Source: JAEUTH01 sp039931675
GTDB taxonomy: Bacteria > Bacteroidota > Bacteroidia > AKYH767-A > OLB10
Length of the DNA: 64,000 nt
Direction: 5' to 3'
Assembly: GCA_039931675.1 (NCBI GenBank)
Contig: JBDTRM010000173.1
Span: forward strand, 1 to 64,000
Shown here: positions 25,549-34,607 of the stretch, piece by piece
Layout of the letters: each line of letters begins with the position of its first letter
How positions within the stretch are numbered: the first letter of the stretch is position 1
The notes under the pieces: generated by a model
Database searches by the model: none
The model's input: only the letters and a program-made list of their open reading frames with translations
Told to the model about the DNA's origin: nothing
Translations under genes and position numbers: made by a program

Positions 25549-27057
25549 TTAATTTCCAATTGCTCCTCTCGCAATATTTTCCATTATTAATTGTGTGTCG
25601 GGTGATATTAAATTGATCAACCAAAATGGTGCAAGACCGATAGATAAAATTGCAACGATCAATAATACCGAAGCTAATTTTTCATTCCATGTTGCATCTT
25701 TCAAATGATTGAAATGTTCGTTTTTTATTGGGCCCATGATTGCACTTCCGGCAGCGCGTAAAATATAAACTGCCGTTACCACAATTGATGCGGCTGCAAG
25801 AATTGTTGCAATGCGATGAAAGGCATCAGGCCGTTGCCATGCTCCCATAAATACCACCATCTCTGAAACAAATCCGCTAAAGCCGGGTAAGCCGAGTGAA
25901 CATAAACCGGCAATAATAAATACTGATGAAAGGAATGGAATCGTTTTTAGCAACCCACCCAATTCTTTTATTTGACGTGTATGCGTGCGTTCATAAATCA
26001 TTCCGATAGCACCGAAGAAAAGGGCTGTCATCAATCCGTGAGAAACCATTTGCATCACTGCACCAATGAGTGCAGTTTTGGTTAACATTCCAATTCCAAG
26101 TAAAATAAATCCACAGTGACTCACTGAAGAATATGCGTTAATATATTTCAAATCTTTTTGCATCAATGTTGCAAACGCACCATATATAATTGCAATGGTT
26201 GCGAGCAATACAATGATCCAGGAATAATGTTGTGCAGCTTCGGGCATCAAATAAGTTGCAACACGCAAACATCCGTAACCACCCAGTTTCATTGATATGC
26301 CGGCAAGGAACATGGATGCCGCAGTTGGCGCTGATGAGTGACCATCAGGCACCCATGTATGGAAAGGAAACAATGCTGTGAACACTCCGAATCCTACAAA
26401 CAAAAAAGGAAAAATAAATAATTGCATTTTTAAAGGAATATGTTGATGCGCAATTTTTAGTAAGTCGAACGTATGAACACCATTCCCAATATCAGTGTTA
26501 AAGTAAGTTGCAAGTAATCCAATCAAAACCAAAGCCGATCCACTCATTAACATCAAAGCAAGTTTCATTGCGCTGTATTCTTTTTTGCCGCTGCCCCAAA
26601 TTGCTATCAATAAAAATTTTGGTATCACTGCCAATTCCAAAAAGAAAAACATCGTGAATAAATCAAGCGATATGAAAAATCCGTAAGCACCAACACTTAA
26701 CAACATTAACAAAAAGAAAAATTCTTTAGTGAGCGTTTCCATTTTCCATGAGATAAGAATTCCGCAAGCGACTACAATTGCAGTAAGCATGATCATGATT
26801 ACAGAGATTCCATCTACACCAATATAATATTCAATATTTAGAGCGCTGTACCAAGAGTACCGTTGTTCAAAAAGCATTTGAGCAGTGTTGCCTGCAGCTC
26901 TTTCAACATAATAAGAATACATGAGAGATGAAGCAAAGACAAGCTGAAGTAATGAACCAATTAATGCTGTCCATTTTATTTGTGTTGCAGTGCGGCAAAA
27001 TAAAATTGCTAACGTAAAAAGTAAAGGAGAAAAAACTAATATTGATAAATCGGTCAT
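25549..27057 (-). CDS. nuoM: NADH-quinone oxidoreductase subunit M
   Basis: The 502-aa NuoM has about 14 transmembrane helices. Pump-core motifs are visible: FFFLELAVIPKFLLIAIWG with the functional Glu, LFPFHTWVPDGHSSAPTAASMFLAGI with the channel region, and QKDLKYINAYSSVSHCGFILLG containing the central Lys. NuoM sits in the distal membrane arm and shares ancestry with Mrp antiporters. Spacing to nuoL is 11 bases upstream and to nuoN one base downstream, so all three are co-translated. Length is normal and all functional charged residues appear to be kept. Confidence 0.95.
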   Translation of the reverse strand: MTDLSILVFSPLLFTLAILFCRTATQIKWTALIGSLLQLVFASSLMYSYYVERAAGNTAQMLFEQRYSWYSALNIEYYIGVDGISVIMIMLTAIVVACGILISWKMETLTKEFFFLLMLLSVGAYGFFISLDLFTMFFFLELAVIPKFLLIAIWGSGKKEYSAMKLALMLMSGSALVLIGLLATYFNTDIGNGVHTFDLLKIAHQHIPLKMQLFIFPFLFVGFGVFTALFPFHTWVPDGHSSAPTAASMFLAGISMKLGGYGCLRVATYLMPEAAQHYSWIIVLLATIAIIYGAFATLMQKDLKYINAYSSVSHCGFILLGIGMLTKTALIGAVMQMVSHGLMTALFFGAIGMIYERTHTRQIKELGGLLKTIPFLSSVFIIAGLCSLGLPGFSGFVSEMVVFMGAWQRPDAFHRIATILAAASIVVTAVYILRAAGSAIMGPIKNEHFNHLKDATWNEKLASVLLIVAILSIGLAPFWLINLISPDTQLIMENIARGAIGN

Positions 27058-27068
27058 TCTTTAATTCG

Positions 27069-28994
27069 TTAGTTCCATAAATAAACAAACAACAACATAA
27101 ACCCTATCACTCCAACAAAAAAGTAAACAGCATATAGTTGCAATTTTCCTGATTGAAATCCTTTGATGAGATTCGAAATTTGAGCGGTAACAGTTGCCAA
27201 TAAATTCATGAATCCGTCAACAATATTCTTGTCAATCCATGCAGCAGCATTTCCGATCATGTTAAAAATTATATTATTTGTGATGAACAAATAGAGTTCA
27301 TCCATATAGAATTTTTTATGAGCAGCTGTATAAAATCCACCCAATGAAGTTGCAATTGATTGCGGTTTGCTGTTTTCACTTTTGTATAATTTGCTCGCCA
27401 ATAATATTCCTCCGGCAGCAAGTAAAACCGGAGCAATTGAAAATACAATATCAATATGAGTTTCTATTGCGGCACCATCAGAAGTAACCAAAGACGATAA
27501 TGGTGCAAAGCCTGCAAACACAGAAAATACAGCTAAAATAATTAAAGGTATTTTCATTGATAAAGTTCCTTCATCATGATCGGCATTTGCGTGAGATTCC
27601 TTACTCCAGAAAATGGCGAAATATAAACGGAACATATAAAATGCTGTGAGGCCGGAAGTAAATAATGCAACGAAATAGACAATTTTATTAGAATGAAATG
27701 CTGCCATCAAAATTTCTTCTTTGCTAAAAAATCCTGCAAATGGAGGAATACCTGCAATCGCTAAACATGCAATTAAAAATGTGATATGAGTAACCGGCAT
27801 CAACTTTCTTAGCCCGCCCATATCTTTCATTTCATTGCTATGAACTAAATGTATTACAGCACCTGCACCAAGGAATAATAATGATTTAAAAAATGCGTGA
27901 GTGAACAAATGAAACATTGAAGCCATATATCCTAAACCACTTTCGCCACCATGTTGTGAAACTCCCAATGAAAACATCATGTACCCGATTTGCGACATGG
28001 TTGAATAAGCCAGCACTCTTTTGATATCTGTTTGTGTACAGGCAATAATTGCAGCAAGCAATGCTGAAAACGCACCTACGTATGTAACAACAGTTAGCGC
28101 AGCAACATCAAAAGCGAAAATCGGAAATAAGCGGGCAACTAAAAATACTCCTGCAACAACCATTGTTGCAGCATGTATCAATGCCGAAACCGGTGTTGGT
28201 CCTTCCATCGCATCGGGCAACCAAATATGAAACGGAAACATTGCCGACTTTCCTGCACCTCCTAAAAACACTAAAACAAGTCCCCATGTTAAAGCACTTA
28301 TTCCAAAAAATGATGCTGCTGTTGAATTAATTAAATATGGAGAGTTTGCGTCAGTTAAGCGTTGAATGAGTGTACTGAAATCAAGCGTTTCAGCATTGTA
28401 CGCTAAAATTAAAATCCCAATTAAAAATCCCAGGTCTGCAAAGCGCGTTACTATAAATGCTTTTTTGGATGCGGCAACTGCCGATGGCTTTTCGAAATAA
28501 TATCCGATGAGCAGAAATGATGAAACACCAACCAATTCCCAGAAAATATAAATCTGGAAAATGTTTGAAGACAGAACCAATCCCAGCATTGAAAAAGTAA
28601 ACAAAGAAAGAAATGCGTAATAGGTAGCAAATCGCTCTTCACCTTTCATATAACCTAAACTAAAGATGTGCACCATCAGCGAAACAAAAGTAACCACCAC
28701 AATCATCATCATCGAGATCGGATCAAGCATGATTCCTAAGTCAATGGAAACATTGGGGGCGAACTGTAACCAGGTATATTTTAAAGCAAGGACAGGTTGA
28801 AAAATACCATTTACTTTTCCGGTAATAAAGAAATAATTGTACGCAGTTATTAAAGAAATGATTGTAGAAATAAACAATGAAAGTGTTCCGATAATTCCTG
28901 ATGATGCGGTCAGGTATTTTCTGCCAAACAATCCCAACAACACAAAAGTTGCTAAAGGCAAAAGTGGAATTAATGCTATGTAGTAGTTCGGCAT
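27069..28994 (-). CDS. nuoL: NADH-quinone oxidoreductase subunit L
   Basis: NuoL here is 641 aa with about 16 membrane helices. It has FWELVGVSSFLLIGYYFEKPSA (conserved Glu), FPFHIWLPDAMEGPTPVSALIHAATMVVAG (the most conserved NuoL segment), TDIKRVLAYSTMSQIGYMMF and the long C-terminal lateral helix region (about 520-640; KKFYMDELYLFITNNII). NuoL is the outermost pump subunit and its lateral helix clamps NuoM and NuoN. It is encoded 5 bases after nuoK. The full lateral-helix part is retained, unlike in stand-alone antiporters, which supports a genuine complex I. Confidence 0.95.
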   Translation of the reverse strand: MPNYYIALIPLLPLATFVLLGLFGRKYLTASSGIIGTLSLFISTIISLITAYNYFFITGKVNGIFQPVLALKYTWLQFAPNVSIDLGIMLDPISMMMIVVVTFVSLMVHIFSLGYMKGEERFATYYAFLSLFTFSMLGLVLSSNIFQIYIFWELVGVSSFLLIGYYFEKPSAVAASKKAFIVTRFADLGFLIGILILAYNAETLDFSTLIQRLTDANSPYLINSTAASFFGISALTWGLVLVFLGGAGKSAMFPFHIWLPDAMEGPTPVSALIHAATMVVAGVFLVARLFPIFAFDVAALTVVTYVGAFSALLAAIIACTQTDIKRVLAYSTMSQIGYMMFSLGVSQHGGESGLGYMASMFHLFTHAFFKSLLFLGAGAVIHLVHSNEMKDMGGLRKLMPVTHITFLIACLAIAGIPPFAGFFSKEEILMAAFHSNKIVYFVALFTSGLTAFYMFRLYFAIFWSKESHANADHDEGTLSMKIPLIILAVFSVFAGFAPLSSLVTSDGAAIETHIDIVFSIAPVLLAAGGILLASKLYKSENSKPQSIATSLGGFYTAAHKKFYMDELYLFITNNIIFNMIGNAAAWIDKNIVDGFMNLLATVTAQISNLIKGFQSGKLQLYAVYFFVGVIGFMLLFVYLWN

Positions 28995-28999
28995 ATATT

Positions 29000-29314
29000 T
29001 TAAAACTTCATCATATCAGCATCGTCAACATCAATTGATTTTAAGCTGCGATACAAATGAATAATTATTGCTATTGCCACAGCAGCTTCGGCAGCAGCAA
29101 TGGTGATTATAAAAATTGTAAAAAATGTTCCGTCTAATTTATCTGCGTATAAATATTTGTTGAAAGCAACAAAGTTGATGTTTACACTGTTCAATATCAA
29201 CTCTATCGCCATTAACATGGTGATCATATTTCTGCGGGTAAGAAAACCATACACTCCGATAAAAAATAATATCGTGCTAACAATTAATATTTGATTTAAA
29301 CCAATTTCGTTCAT
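29000..29314 (-). CDS. nuoK: NADH-quinone oxidoreductase subunit K
   Basis: NuoK is a 104-aa, three-helix membrane subunit. Its signature is present: TRRNMITMLMAIELILNSVNINF with the conserved Glu in helix 2, and IAAAEAAVAIAIIIHLYR with the Glu of helix 3. Both acidic residues are used in proton translocation. It overlaps nuoJ by four bases (29311-29314) and is followed by nuoL after five bases. Confidence 0.95.
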   Translation of the reverse strand: MNEIGLNQILIVSTILFFIGVYGFLTRRNMITMLMAIELILNSVNINFVAFNKYLYADKLDGTFFTIFIITIAAAEAAVAIAIIIHLYRSLKSIDVDDADMMKF

Positions 29315-29826
29315 GTTTTTGGTTTTGTTTTTAATGCAATTACAATTGAACCTATCATTGCTGCGAGTAATAAAAAACTTACAACTTCAAAAGGTAAAAT
29401 AAATCCATGTTGTGTAATGCTCAACATTTGTTTTCCTATATTTTTTACAGTGGGGACCACAGCGATATTTGATGTCGGGGTAAATGTGTGGTTATAGATT
29501 GCTGAAATTACCAATGCACAAGCAACACAAGCCGCAAGTGCCGAAAACAAAGCGCTTATCAGTTTTGGATGTGGCATATCATCTCCTGAAGCATGAGTGA
29601 GAAAGATGGAAAAAATAATCAGCACCACAATTCCTCCAACATAAACCACAATCTGCACAGCGGCAATAAAATCGTAACTCAAATAAAAATAAAGTCCGGC
29701 AATGCCAAATAGAGAGAACAACAAATAAATAGCAGCACGGAAAATTTTCCTGGCTGTTACTGCTAAAATTCCTCCTCCCAAAATGATGGCTGCTAAAATG
29801 TAAAATATAACAATTGATGCGCTCAT
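29311..29826 (-). CDS. nuoJ: NADH-quinone oxidoreductase subunit J
   Basis: This 171-aa, five-helix subunit shows AVTARKIFRAAIYLLFSLFGIAGLYFYL and AAVQIVVYVGGIVVLIIFSIFLT (the pi-bulge helix 3 region), both typical of NuoJ. It forms part of the E-channel next to NuoK and NuoA. The gene is separated from nuoI by 91 bases containing small hairpins, the largest break in the operon, and overlaps nuoK by four bases. Confidence 0.93.
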   Translation of the reverse strand: MSASIVIFYILAAIILGGGILAVTARKIFRAAIYLLFSLFGIAGLYFYLSYDFIAAVQIVVYVGGIVVLIIFSIFLTHASGDDMPHPKLISALFSALAACVACALVISAIYNHTFTPTSNIAVVPTVKNIGKQMLSITQHGFILPFEVVSFLLLAAMIGSIVIALKTKPKT

Positions 29827-29835
29827 TCTATATTT

Positions 29836-29879
29836 CCAAGGGCTGCACCCTTGGCCATTATATTACGCCCCTCCAGGGC
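29836..29879. repeat. Small hairpins between nuoI and nuoJ
   Basis: CCAAGGG-ctgca-CCCTTGG (29836-29854) and GCCC-ctcca-GGGC (29867-29879) lie in tandem. They have no T-run, so they are not a typical terminator; they look like an inserted dispersed repeat and may stabilise or process the nuo mRNA. Confidence 0.65.
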
Positions 29880-29917
29880 TTTTGTTTATCAATTTATAAT
29901 TCAACATTCATAATTTT

Positions 29918-30394
29918 CTACTCCACTCCGTCCATCAATTTCGAATCAGGTTTATTTAATATTTTTTTCAACTGTTTTTTATCATAAACACTGTGTTCAA
30001 AGTTTTGTGACATCACAATTGCATCTGACGGACAAGCCACTATGCACAAATTACACATGGTGCATAAATCCAAATGATAAACAAATGTGTCTATCCTTTT
30101 TTTCTTTTTTCCGTCAGGCATTATTTCCTGTTTGGTAACAATTTTTATTGTTCCGTTAGGGCAGGCAATTTCGCAAGCCTGGCAACCGGTACAGCGGTGT
30201 TCGTTATTTTCATTGTGAGGCATTACCACTTCACCTCGAAAACGATCTGCCATTTTTAAAGTAGGCCTGTTGTCAGGATATTCTTCTGTTTGAATTTCTT
30301 TAGGATGGGTAAAGTAATATCCAGTCACCTTCATCCCTGTAAGCAAGGATTTTATTGATCTGTAAATGGTACTGAAATAATCTTTTAAAAACAT
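29918..30394 (-). CDS. nuoI: NADH-quinone oxidoreductase subunit I (2x 4Fe-4S)
   Basis: The 158-aa NuoI has two ferredoxin-type clusters: CTGCQACEIACPNGTI (about 68-83) and CTMCNLCIVACPSDAI (about 112-127), each with CxxCxxCxxxCP. It conducts electrons (clusters N6a and N6b) from the input end to NuoB. The N-terminal helix (FLKDYFSTIYRSIKSLLTG) lies on the membrane surface. Because nuoE, nuoF and nuoG are missing, NuoI may here be the entry point for electrons from a soluble carrier such as ferredoxin; that is an inference from 11-subunit complexes elsewhere. The gene is 31 bases after nuoH. Confidence 0.93.
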   Translation of the reverse strand: MFLKDYFSTIYRSIKSLLTGMKVTGYYFTHPKEIQTEEYPDNRPTLKMADRFRGEVVMPHNENNEHRCTGCQACEIACPNGTIKIVTKQEIMPDGKKKKRIDTFVYHLDLCTMCNLCIVACPSDAIVMSQNFEHSVYDKKQLKKILNKPDSKLMDGVE

Positions 30395-30425
30395 CTTATA
30401 ACTTTCTCCTGATTAATTTTTCATT

Positions 30426-31520
30426 TTATAAATGCCAACCCATTATCGCCATCACTGTTACTAAAATTATATTCACCATACTGATTGGCAATAAATATTT
30501 CCATTCAAGTGTAAGCAATTGGTCAACACGCAAGCGTGGAAAGGTCCACCTGAACTGCATAATTATAAATATGATTAAAAAGGTTTTTGCGAAAAACCAT
30601 ATTGACGATGGTATATAATCCATGATATGATTAAATGAATCTAAGCCACCGATGTGAAATGGCATCCATCCACCCAAAAATAAAGTAGCAGCAATAGCAG
30701 AAACAATAAATAAGTTTATGTATTCTGATAACAAAAACATTGCGAATTTCATTCCTGCATATTCTGTATGAAATCCACCGGTAAGTTCCTGGTCAGCTTC
30801 GGCTAAGTCAAAAGGAGCACGATTAATTTCTGCAGTTGATGCTATCACAAAAATTACAAATGAAATTATAATTGGAATATGTCCTTTGATGATCCACCAT
30901 CCGTTTTGCTGACTCATTACAATATCGCCTAAGCTTAAACTGCCACTTAAAATAACGATTGAAATCAACGATAACCCAACTGATAATTCGTAACTGACAA
31001 TTTGTGCTCCGCTGCGCATCGCGCCAAGCAATGAATATTTATTATTACTTGACCAGCCCGCCATTAGTATTCCGATTACACCTAATGATGAAACTGCAGA
31101 AACATAAAGCACACCGATATTGATATCGTAAAGTTGAAAATCTTTTGCAAAAGCAATGGGTGCTATAGCCATCATAGAAGCCACCACCATAATAATTGGT
31201 GCAAGATTGAATAAGAACTTATCAGAACTGTCAGGTGTTAAACCTTCTTTCAATAACAATTTTAAAGTGTCAGCAACAATTTGCAGCGTTCCTTTTGGTC
31301 CGACCCTATTTGGTCCCAGGCGAATTTCCATAAATGCGGCAACTCTGCGTTCCATGTATCCTAAAAAGAAACATAAAACAACCAAAAATGAAATTAGAGT
31401 GATACCAGTAATTACCATTTCGGTAACCAGCAATAAAAACGAATTTGAAATAGCTGCCGCAAGCAAATTATGAATATTGCTTGCTAAGGAAGAAAAACTA
31501 AATGATAGCAATAAACTCAT
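30426..31520 (-). CDS. nuoH: NADH-quinone oxidoreductase subunit H
   Basis: NuoH, 364 aa, has about eight to nine membrane helices and the quinone-site region: FLGYMERRVAAFMEIRLGPNRVGPKGTLQ, EINRAPFDLAEADQELTGGFHTEY (the acidic loop) and FRWTFPRLRVDQLLTLEWKYLLP. It connects the Q-module to the membrane arm. It overlaps nuoD by four bases (31517-31520), directly where nuoE, nuoF and nuoG stand in the 14-gene operon. Residues 1-30 are longer than usual, but this does not disturb the core. Confidence 0.95.
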   Translation of the reverse strand: MSLLLSFSFSSLASNIHNLLAAAISNSFLLLVTEMVITGITLISFLVVLCFFLGYMERRVAAFMEIRLGPNRVGPKGTLQIVADTLKLLLKEGLTPDSSDKFLFNLAPIIMVVASMMAIAPIAFAKDFQLYDINIGVLYVSAVSSLGVIGILMAGWSSNNKYSLLGAMRSGAQIVSYELSVGLSLISIVILSGSLSLGDIVMSQQNGWWIIKGHIPIIISFVIFVIASTAEINRAPFDLAEADQELTGGFHTEYAGMKFAMFLLSEYINLFIVSAIAATLFLGGWMPFHIGGLDSFNHIMDYIPSSIWFFAKTFLIIFIIMQFRWTFPRLRVDQLLTLEWKYLLPISMVNIILVTVMAIMGWHL

Positions 31521-32641
31521 CGGTCAATATCAGGAATTACTAAATCAACGGTTGCCATAATCGCAATTAAGTCTGCAATTTTTCCACCTTTTGCCATATC
31601 CGGTATAGCTGAAAGATTTGAAAATCCCGGTGAGCGATATTTAATTCTGTAAGGACTTGCAGCGCCATCACTTACTATATATACGCCTAATTCTCCGCGC
31701 GGAGTTTCTACACGCTGATAAAATTCTCCCTTGGGAAGTTTTATTACATTTTTTGTTTTGGCCTGGAAGTCGCCTTCAGGAATATTATCTATCAACTGTT
31801 CGATGATTGAAACTGATTGCTTCATTTCATGCATGCGCACCATATATCTCGCATAACAATCACCGGCCGTATCTAATATTTCATCAAACTTAACCTGGTC
31901 GTATGCTGAATAAGGATAATGTTTCCTGATATCACAAGTTACGCCTGATGCTCTTGCTGTTGGCCCGGTAACGCCATAAGAAATGGCATCTTCTTTAGAA
32001 AGTATGCCAACTCCTTTTGTACGATTTTCGAAAATTACATTGCCGGTCATAATGTTATAGTACTCCTGAAATTTATCTTTTATCTGTTTCAAAACTTCTT
32101 TGGTTCTGTTCTGAAAATTCGGATGAATGTCATACATCACTCCACCCGGAACCATATAATTTTGTGTAAGTCTTGCACCGCATGTTTCTTCCATGATTCC
32201 CATGATTGCTTCACGTTCTCTGAACGCATAGAAAAAAGGTGTAACAGCTCCAAGATCAAGTCCTGTACAGCCCCACCATAACTGATGCGATGAAAGCCTT
32301 GTTAATTCTGAAAGTATAGTGCGGATAACTTTGGCGCGTGCCGGCACTTCAACCTGCAATCCTTTTTCAACCGTTAAAGCGCATGCCTCATTATTAATAT
32401 GTGCTGCAAGATAATCCATACGGCTGGTAGCAAAAATAAAATTGCGATAGGAAAGGCTTTCGCTCATTTTTTCGATAGAGCGATGTATATACCCTAAATG
32501 CGGTTGCACTTTATTGATGGTTTCACCATTGAGCCACACTTTTAAATGAAGCACACCATGTGTTGACGGATGTTGCGGGCCCATGTTGATAACGAACTCA
32601 CCTTCCTCTGTAATGTAATCTTCTTCTATCAGTGCTTTCAT
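31517..32641 (-). CDS. nuoD: NADH-quinone oxidoreductase subunit D
   Basis: NuoD (374 aa, 49-kDa type) is the main Q-site subunit. Visible are FVINMGPQHPSTHGVLHLKVWLNGE (the signature loop with the quinone-binding His), LGYIHRSIEKM, YLAAHINNEACAL, and the C-terminal PKGEFYQRVETPRGELGVYIVSDG and PDIDR. It is a separate gene, not fused to nuoC as in Bacteroides or E. coli. Four-base overlaps with nuoC upstream and nuoH downstream show tight coupling. Confidence 0.95.
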   Translation of the reverse strand: MKALIEEDYITEEGEFVINMGPQHPSTHGVLHLKVWLNGETINKVQPHLGYIHRSIEKMSESLSYRNFIFATSRMDYLAAHINNEACALTVEKGLQVEVPARAKVIRTILSELTRLSSHQLWWGCTGLDLGAVTPFFYAFREREAIMGIMEETCGARLTQNYMVPGGVMYDIHPNFQNRTKEVLKQIKDKFQEYYNIMTGNVIFENRTKGVGILSKEDAISYGVTGPTARASGVTCDIRKHYPYSAYDQVKFDEILDTAGDCYARYMVRMHEMKQSVSIIEQLIDNIPEGDFQAKTKNVIKLPKGEFYQRVETPRGELGVYIVSDGAASPYRIKYRSPGFSNLSAIPDMAKGGKIADLIAIMATVDLVIPDIDR

Positions 32642-33093
32642 AACTCAATCATGTTTTCATCAGCGTAATTTTTTCTTAGCGGATAACCCTGCCAGTCATC
32701 GGTTAAAAACAACCTGCGTAAATCGGGATGATTGATAAACTTTACTCCGAACAAGTCATATACTTCACGTTCGTTCAATTCGGCTGTGCGCCATATATTA
32801 CAAACGGTTTCAATTTGCGCATTGTTGGGGTCGGTGATTTTTGCTTTAACCACCAAAGTATGCTTATGTATTTTTGAAAGTAAAAAATACACCATCATCA
32901 AATGGTCTTTCCAATCAATACATGTTAAACAAAACAGATAGTCGAAATCAAATTCGCTTTTTGTGCGAAGATCCTTCATAAATGGCAGCAACTGTTCAGA
33001 AGAAATAACAGCCGTTAAAAATTCACCTGATTCATCAAATGTTGATGAAGATAAAATTGCGGTGATGCTATTTTTTAATTCTTCGTTGGTCAT
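32638..33093 (-). CDS. nuoC: NADH-quinone oxidoreductase subunit C
   Basis: NuoC is 151 aa, of the short 30-kDa type. Family segments are FDYLFCLTCIDWKDHLMMVYFL and TVCNIWRTAELNEREVYDLFGVKFINHPDLRRLFLTDDWQGYPLRKNY (given in parts). It is peripheral in the Q-module next to NuoD. It overlaps nuoB and nuoD by four bases on each side. Confidence 0.93.
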   Translation of the reverse strand: MTNEELKNSITAILSSSTFDESGEFLTAVISSEQLLPFMKDLRTKSEFDFDYLFCLTCIDWKDHLMMVYFLLSKIHKHTLVVKAKITDPNNAQIETVCNIWRTAELNEREVYDLFGVKFINHPDLRRLFLTDDWQGYPLRKNYADENMIEL

Positions 33094-33632
33094 CTGGGAT
33101 CTTCAATTTTCTTTTTAAAATATTGCTCGTGTTTAATTTTTTCCTGCAACGTAATCATGCCATGCAACAATGCTTCAGGGCGTGGCGGGCACCCCGGAAC
33201 ATATACATCAACCGGTATTACATGATCAACACCTTTTACAACTGAGTATGTATTATAAAAAAAGGGGCCACCTGAAATAGTGCAGGCACCCATGGCAATT
33301 ACATATTTTGGTTCGGGCATCTGATCGTATAAACGTTTTAGAACCGGTGCCATTTTCATAACAATTGTTCCGGCTACTATAATTAAATCCGCTTGTCGTG
33401 GTGTTGCACGTGCTACTTCAAAACCAAAACGCGACCAATCGTATTTTGCATCAGCAGCCGACATCATTTCTATGGCGCAACAGCTTGTGCCGAAAACCAA
33501 TGGCCATAATGAATTAGAACGCGCCCAGTTAATTACATCATCTAATTTAGTAACCAATATTCCACCGGTATCCGTCTGATGGATTTGTCCCGGGAAAGTT
33601 AACGGACCTTCCATACTTTTATTTATTTCCAT
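33090..33632 (-). CDS. nuoB: NADH-quinone oxidoreductase subunit B (N2 cluster)
   Basis: The 180-aa NuoB contains the cysteines for cluster N2: GTSCCAIEMM near 49-58, MGACTISGG near 114-122 and VPGCPPRPEALLHG near 145-158. N2 passes electrons to quinone. The N-terminal extension before VTKLDDVINWARSNSLWP is of normal length. It overlaps nuoA by ten bases (33623-33632) and nuoC by four. Confidence 0.95.
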   Translation of the reverse strand: MEINKSMEGPLTFPGQIHQTDTGGILVTKLDDVINWARSNSLWPLVFGTSCCAIEMMSAADAKYDWSRFGFEVARATPRQADLIIVAGTIVMKMAPVLKRLYDQMPEPKYVIAMGACTISGGPFFYNTYSVVKGVDHVIPVDVYVPGCPPRPEALLHGMITLQEKIKHEQYFKKKIEDPR

Positions 33633-33973
33633 TCTAAAGCTCCTTTCTTCCAGGCATATAATAAGCCCATAAATAATATAAACATAAAAACTAAAATTTC
33701 GTAAAGCGCAGTCATTCCAACTTCCTTTACCACTACTGCCCAGGGATACATAAATACCAACTCTACATCGAACACTAAAAATATCAATGCAAATAAATAA
33801 TAGCCCACATTAAACTGAATCCATGAAGGACCGGTGGTAGGAATTCCACATTCATAAGGTTCGCCTTTTTGCGGATTGCTTTTTGTTTTGGCTATTGCCA
33901 GCGACAATAAAATTCCTGCTCCTGCAAACGCCACTCCACACAGTATTAAAAGTATTATTGCTGATGAACCCAT
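33623..33973 (-). CDS. nuoA: NADH-quinone oxidoreductase subunit A
   Basis: NuoA, 116 aa and three helices, shows the loop KGEPYECGIPTTGPSWIQFNVGYYLFALIFLVFDVELVF, given here in parts, with the Cys used in A/D-state studies, and YAWKKGALEWK at the end. It is the first gene of the nuo operon. Upstream is a 246-base gap where the operon promoter must lie; no good TAnnTTTG box was found there. Confidence 0.95.
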   Translation of the reverse strand: MGSSAIILLILCGVAFAGAGILLSLAIAKTKSNPQKGEPYECGIPTTGPSWIQFNVGYYLFALIFLVFDVELVFMYPWAVVVKEVGMTALYEILVFMFILFMGLLYAWKKGALEWK

Positions 33974-34219
33974 AATATTAAAACGTTAAAAGTATCGAAT
34001 GTAAATGTAGCAACTATTAGATGAATCATGGCATGAAATAATTTGCGAACCTATAAAACTATTATAACAAGCAAAGCCGTTTTGTGTTTCAGGTCATAGT
34101 TATAATGCAAAAAACAATTTTACGGTTTTAAAAAAAGATTGATACTAAGAGTTTCATTGCTTGGGCGATATAAAAAAAATATAAAACCACATAGGTAGAT
34201 AGAACACATAGAAAAATTC

Positions 34220-34510
34220 TTACTCCTTTTGTTTTTCTTTTAAAATATTCAACTCCAGGTAAGAGCCACCAGCATAAGTATTTTGTAGTCCATGTTGGGA
34301 TAAATAAACGTGAGCAGTGCGGCAGTCCTTCTGGTTTCCACAACATAAAACAAGTGGTCTGGCCATTTCTTTTATTTCCTCAATCTTTTCAGGTATCAGC
34401 CGGTATGGGATATTAATTGCATTTTCAATATGCTCTTTTTCGAATTCCTTTTCATCACGCAAATCAATAATCACTACAGTAGGTGAGTTTAAAATATCTT
34501 TTATTTCCAT
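34220..34510 (-). CDS. Single-domain rhodanese
   Basis: This 96-aa protein is one rhodanese domain: VVIIDLRDEKEFEKEHIENAINIPY (N-terminal signature) and PLVLCCGNQKDCRTAHVYLSQHG (active-site loop), with the first or second Cys as nucleophile. YAGGSYLE near the end is the usual closing motif. No signal peptide, so it is cytosolic and may carry persulfide sulfur. The active-site loop has an extra Cys and is longer than the common CxxGxR loop, so activity is uncertain. The gene is 98 bases downstream of the AAA+ gene on the same strand and may belong to that unit. Confidence 0.85.
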   Translation of the reverse strand: MEIKDILNSPTVVIIDLRDEKEFEKEHIENAINIPYRLIPEKIEEIKEMARPLVLCCGNQKDCRTAHVYLSQHGLQNTYAGGSYLELNILKEKQKE

Positions 34511-34607
34511 ATTCCTAAATTAATTTGCTCAATGCTAAATATTTTTTTAAAAATATCAAATGAAAAGTTTCATAAATTCAGGATAAACACCACATCACTA
34601 ACTGCAA

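Noticed and set aside
34128..34346. 72-aa minus-strand frame overlapping the rhodanese gene
   Set aside because: It is out of frame with a clear rhodanese and its end is low-complexity.
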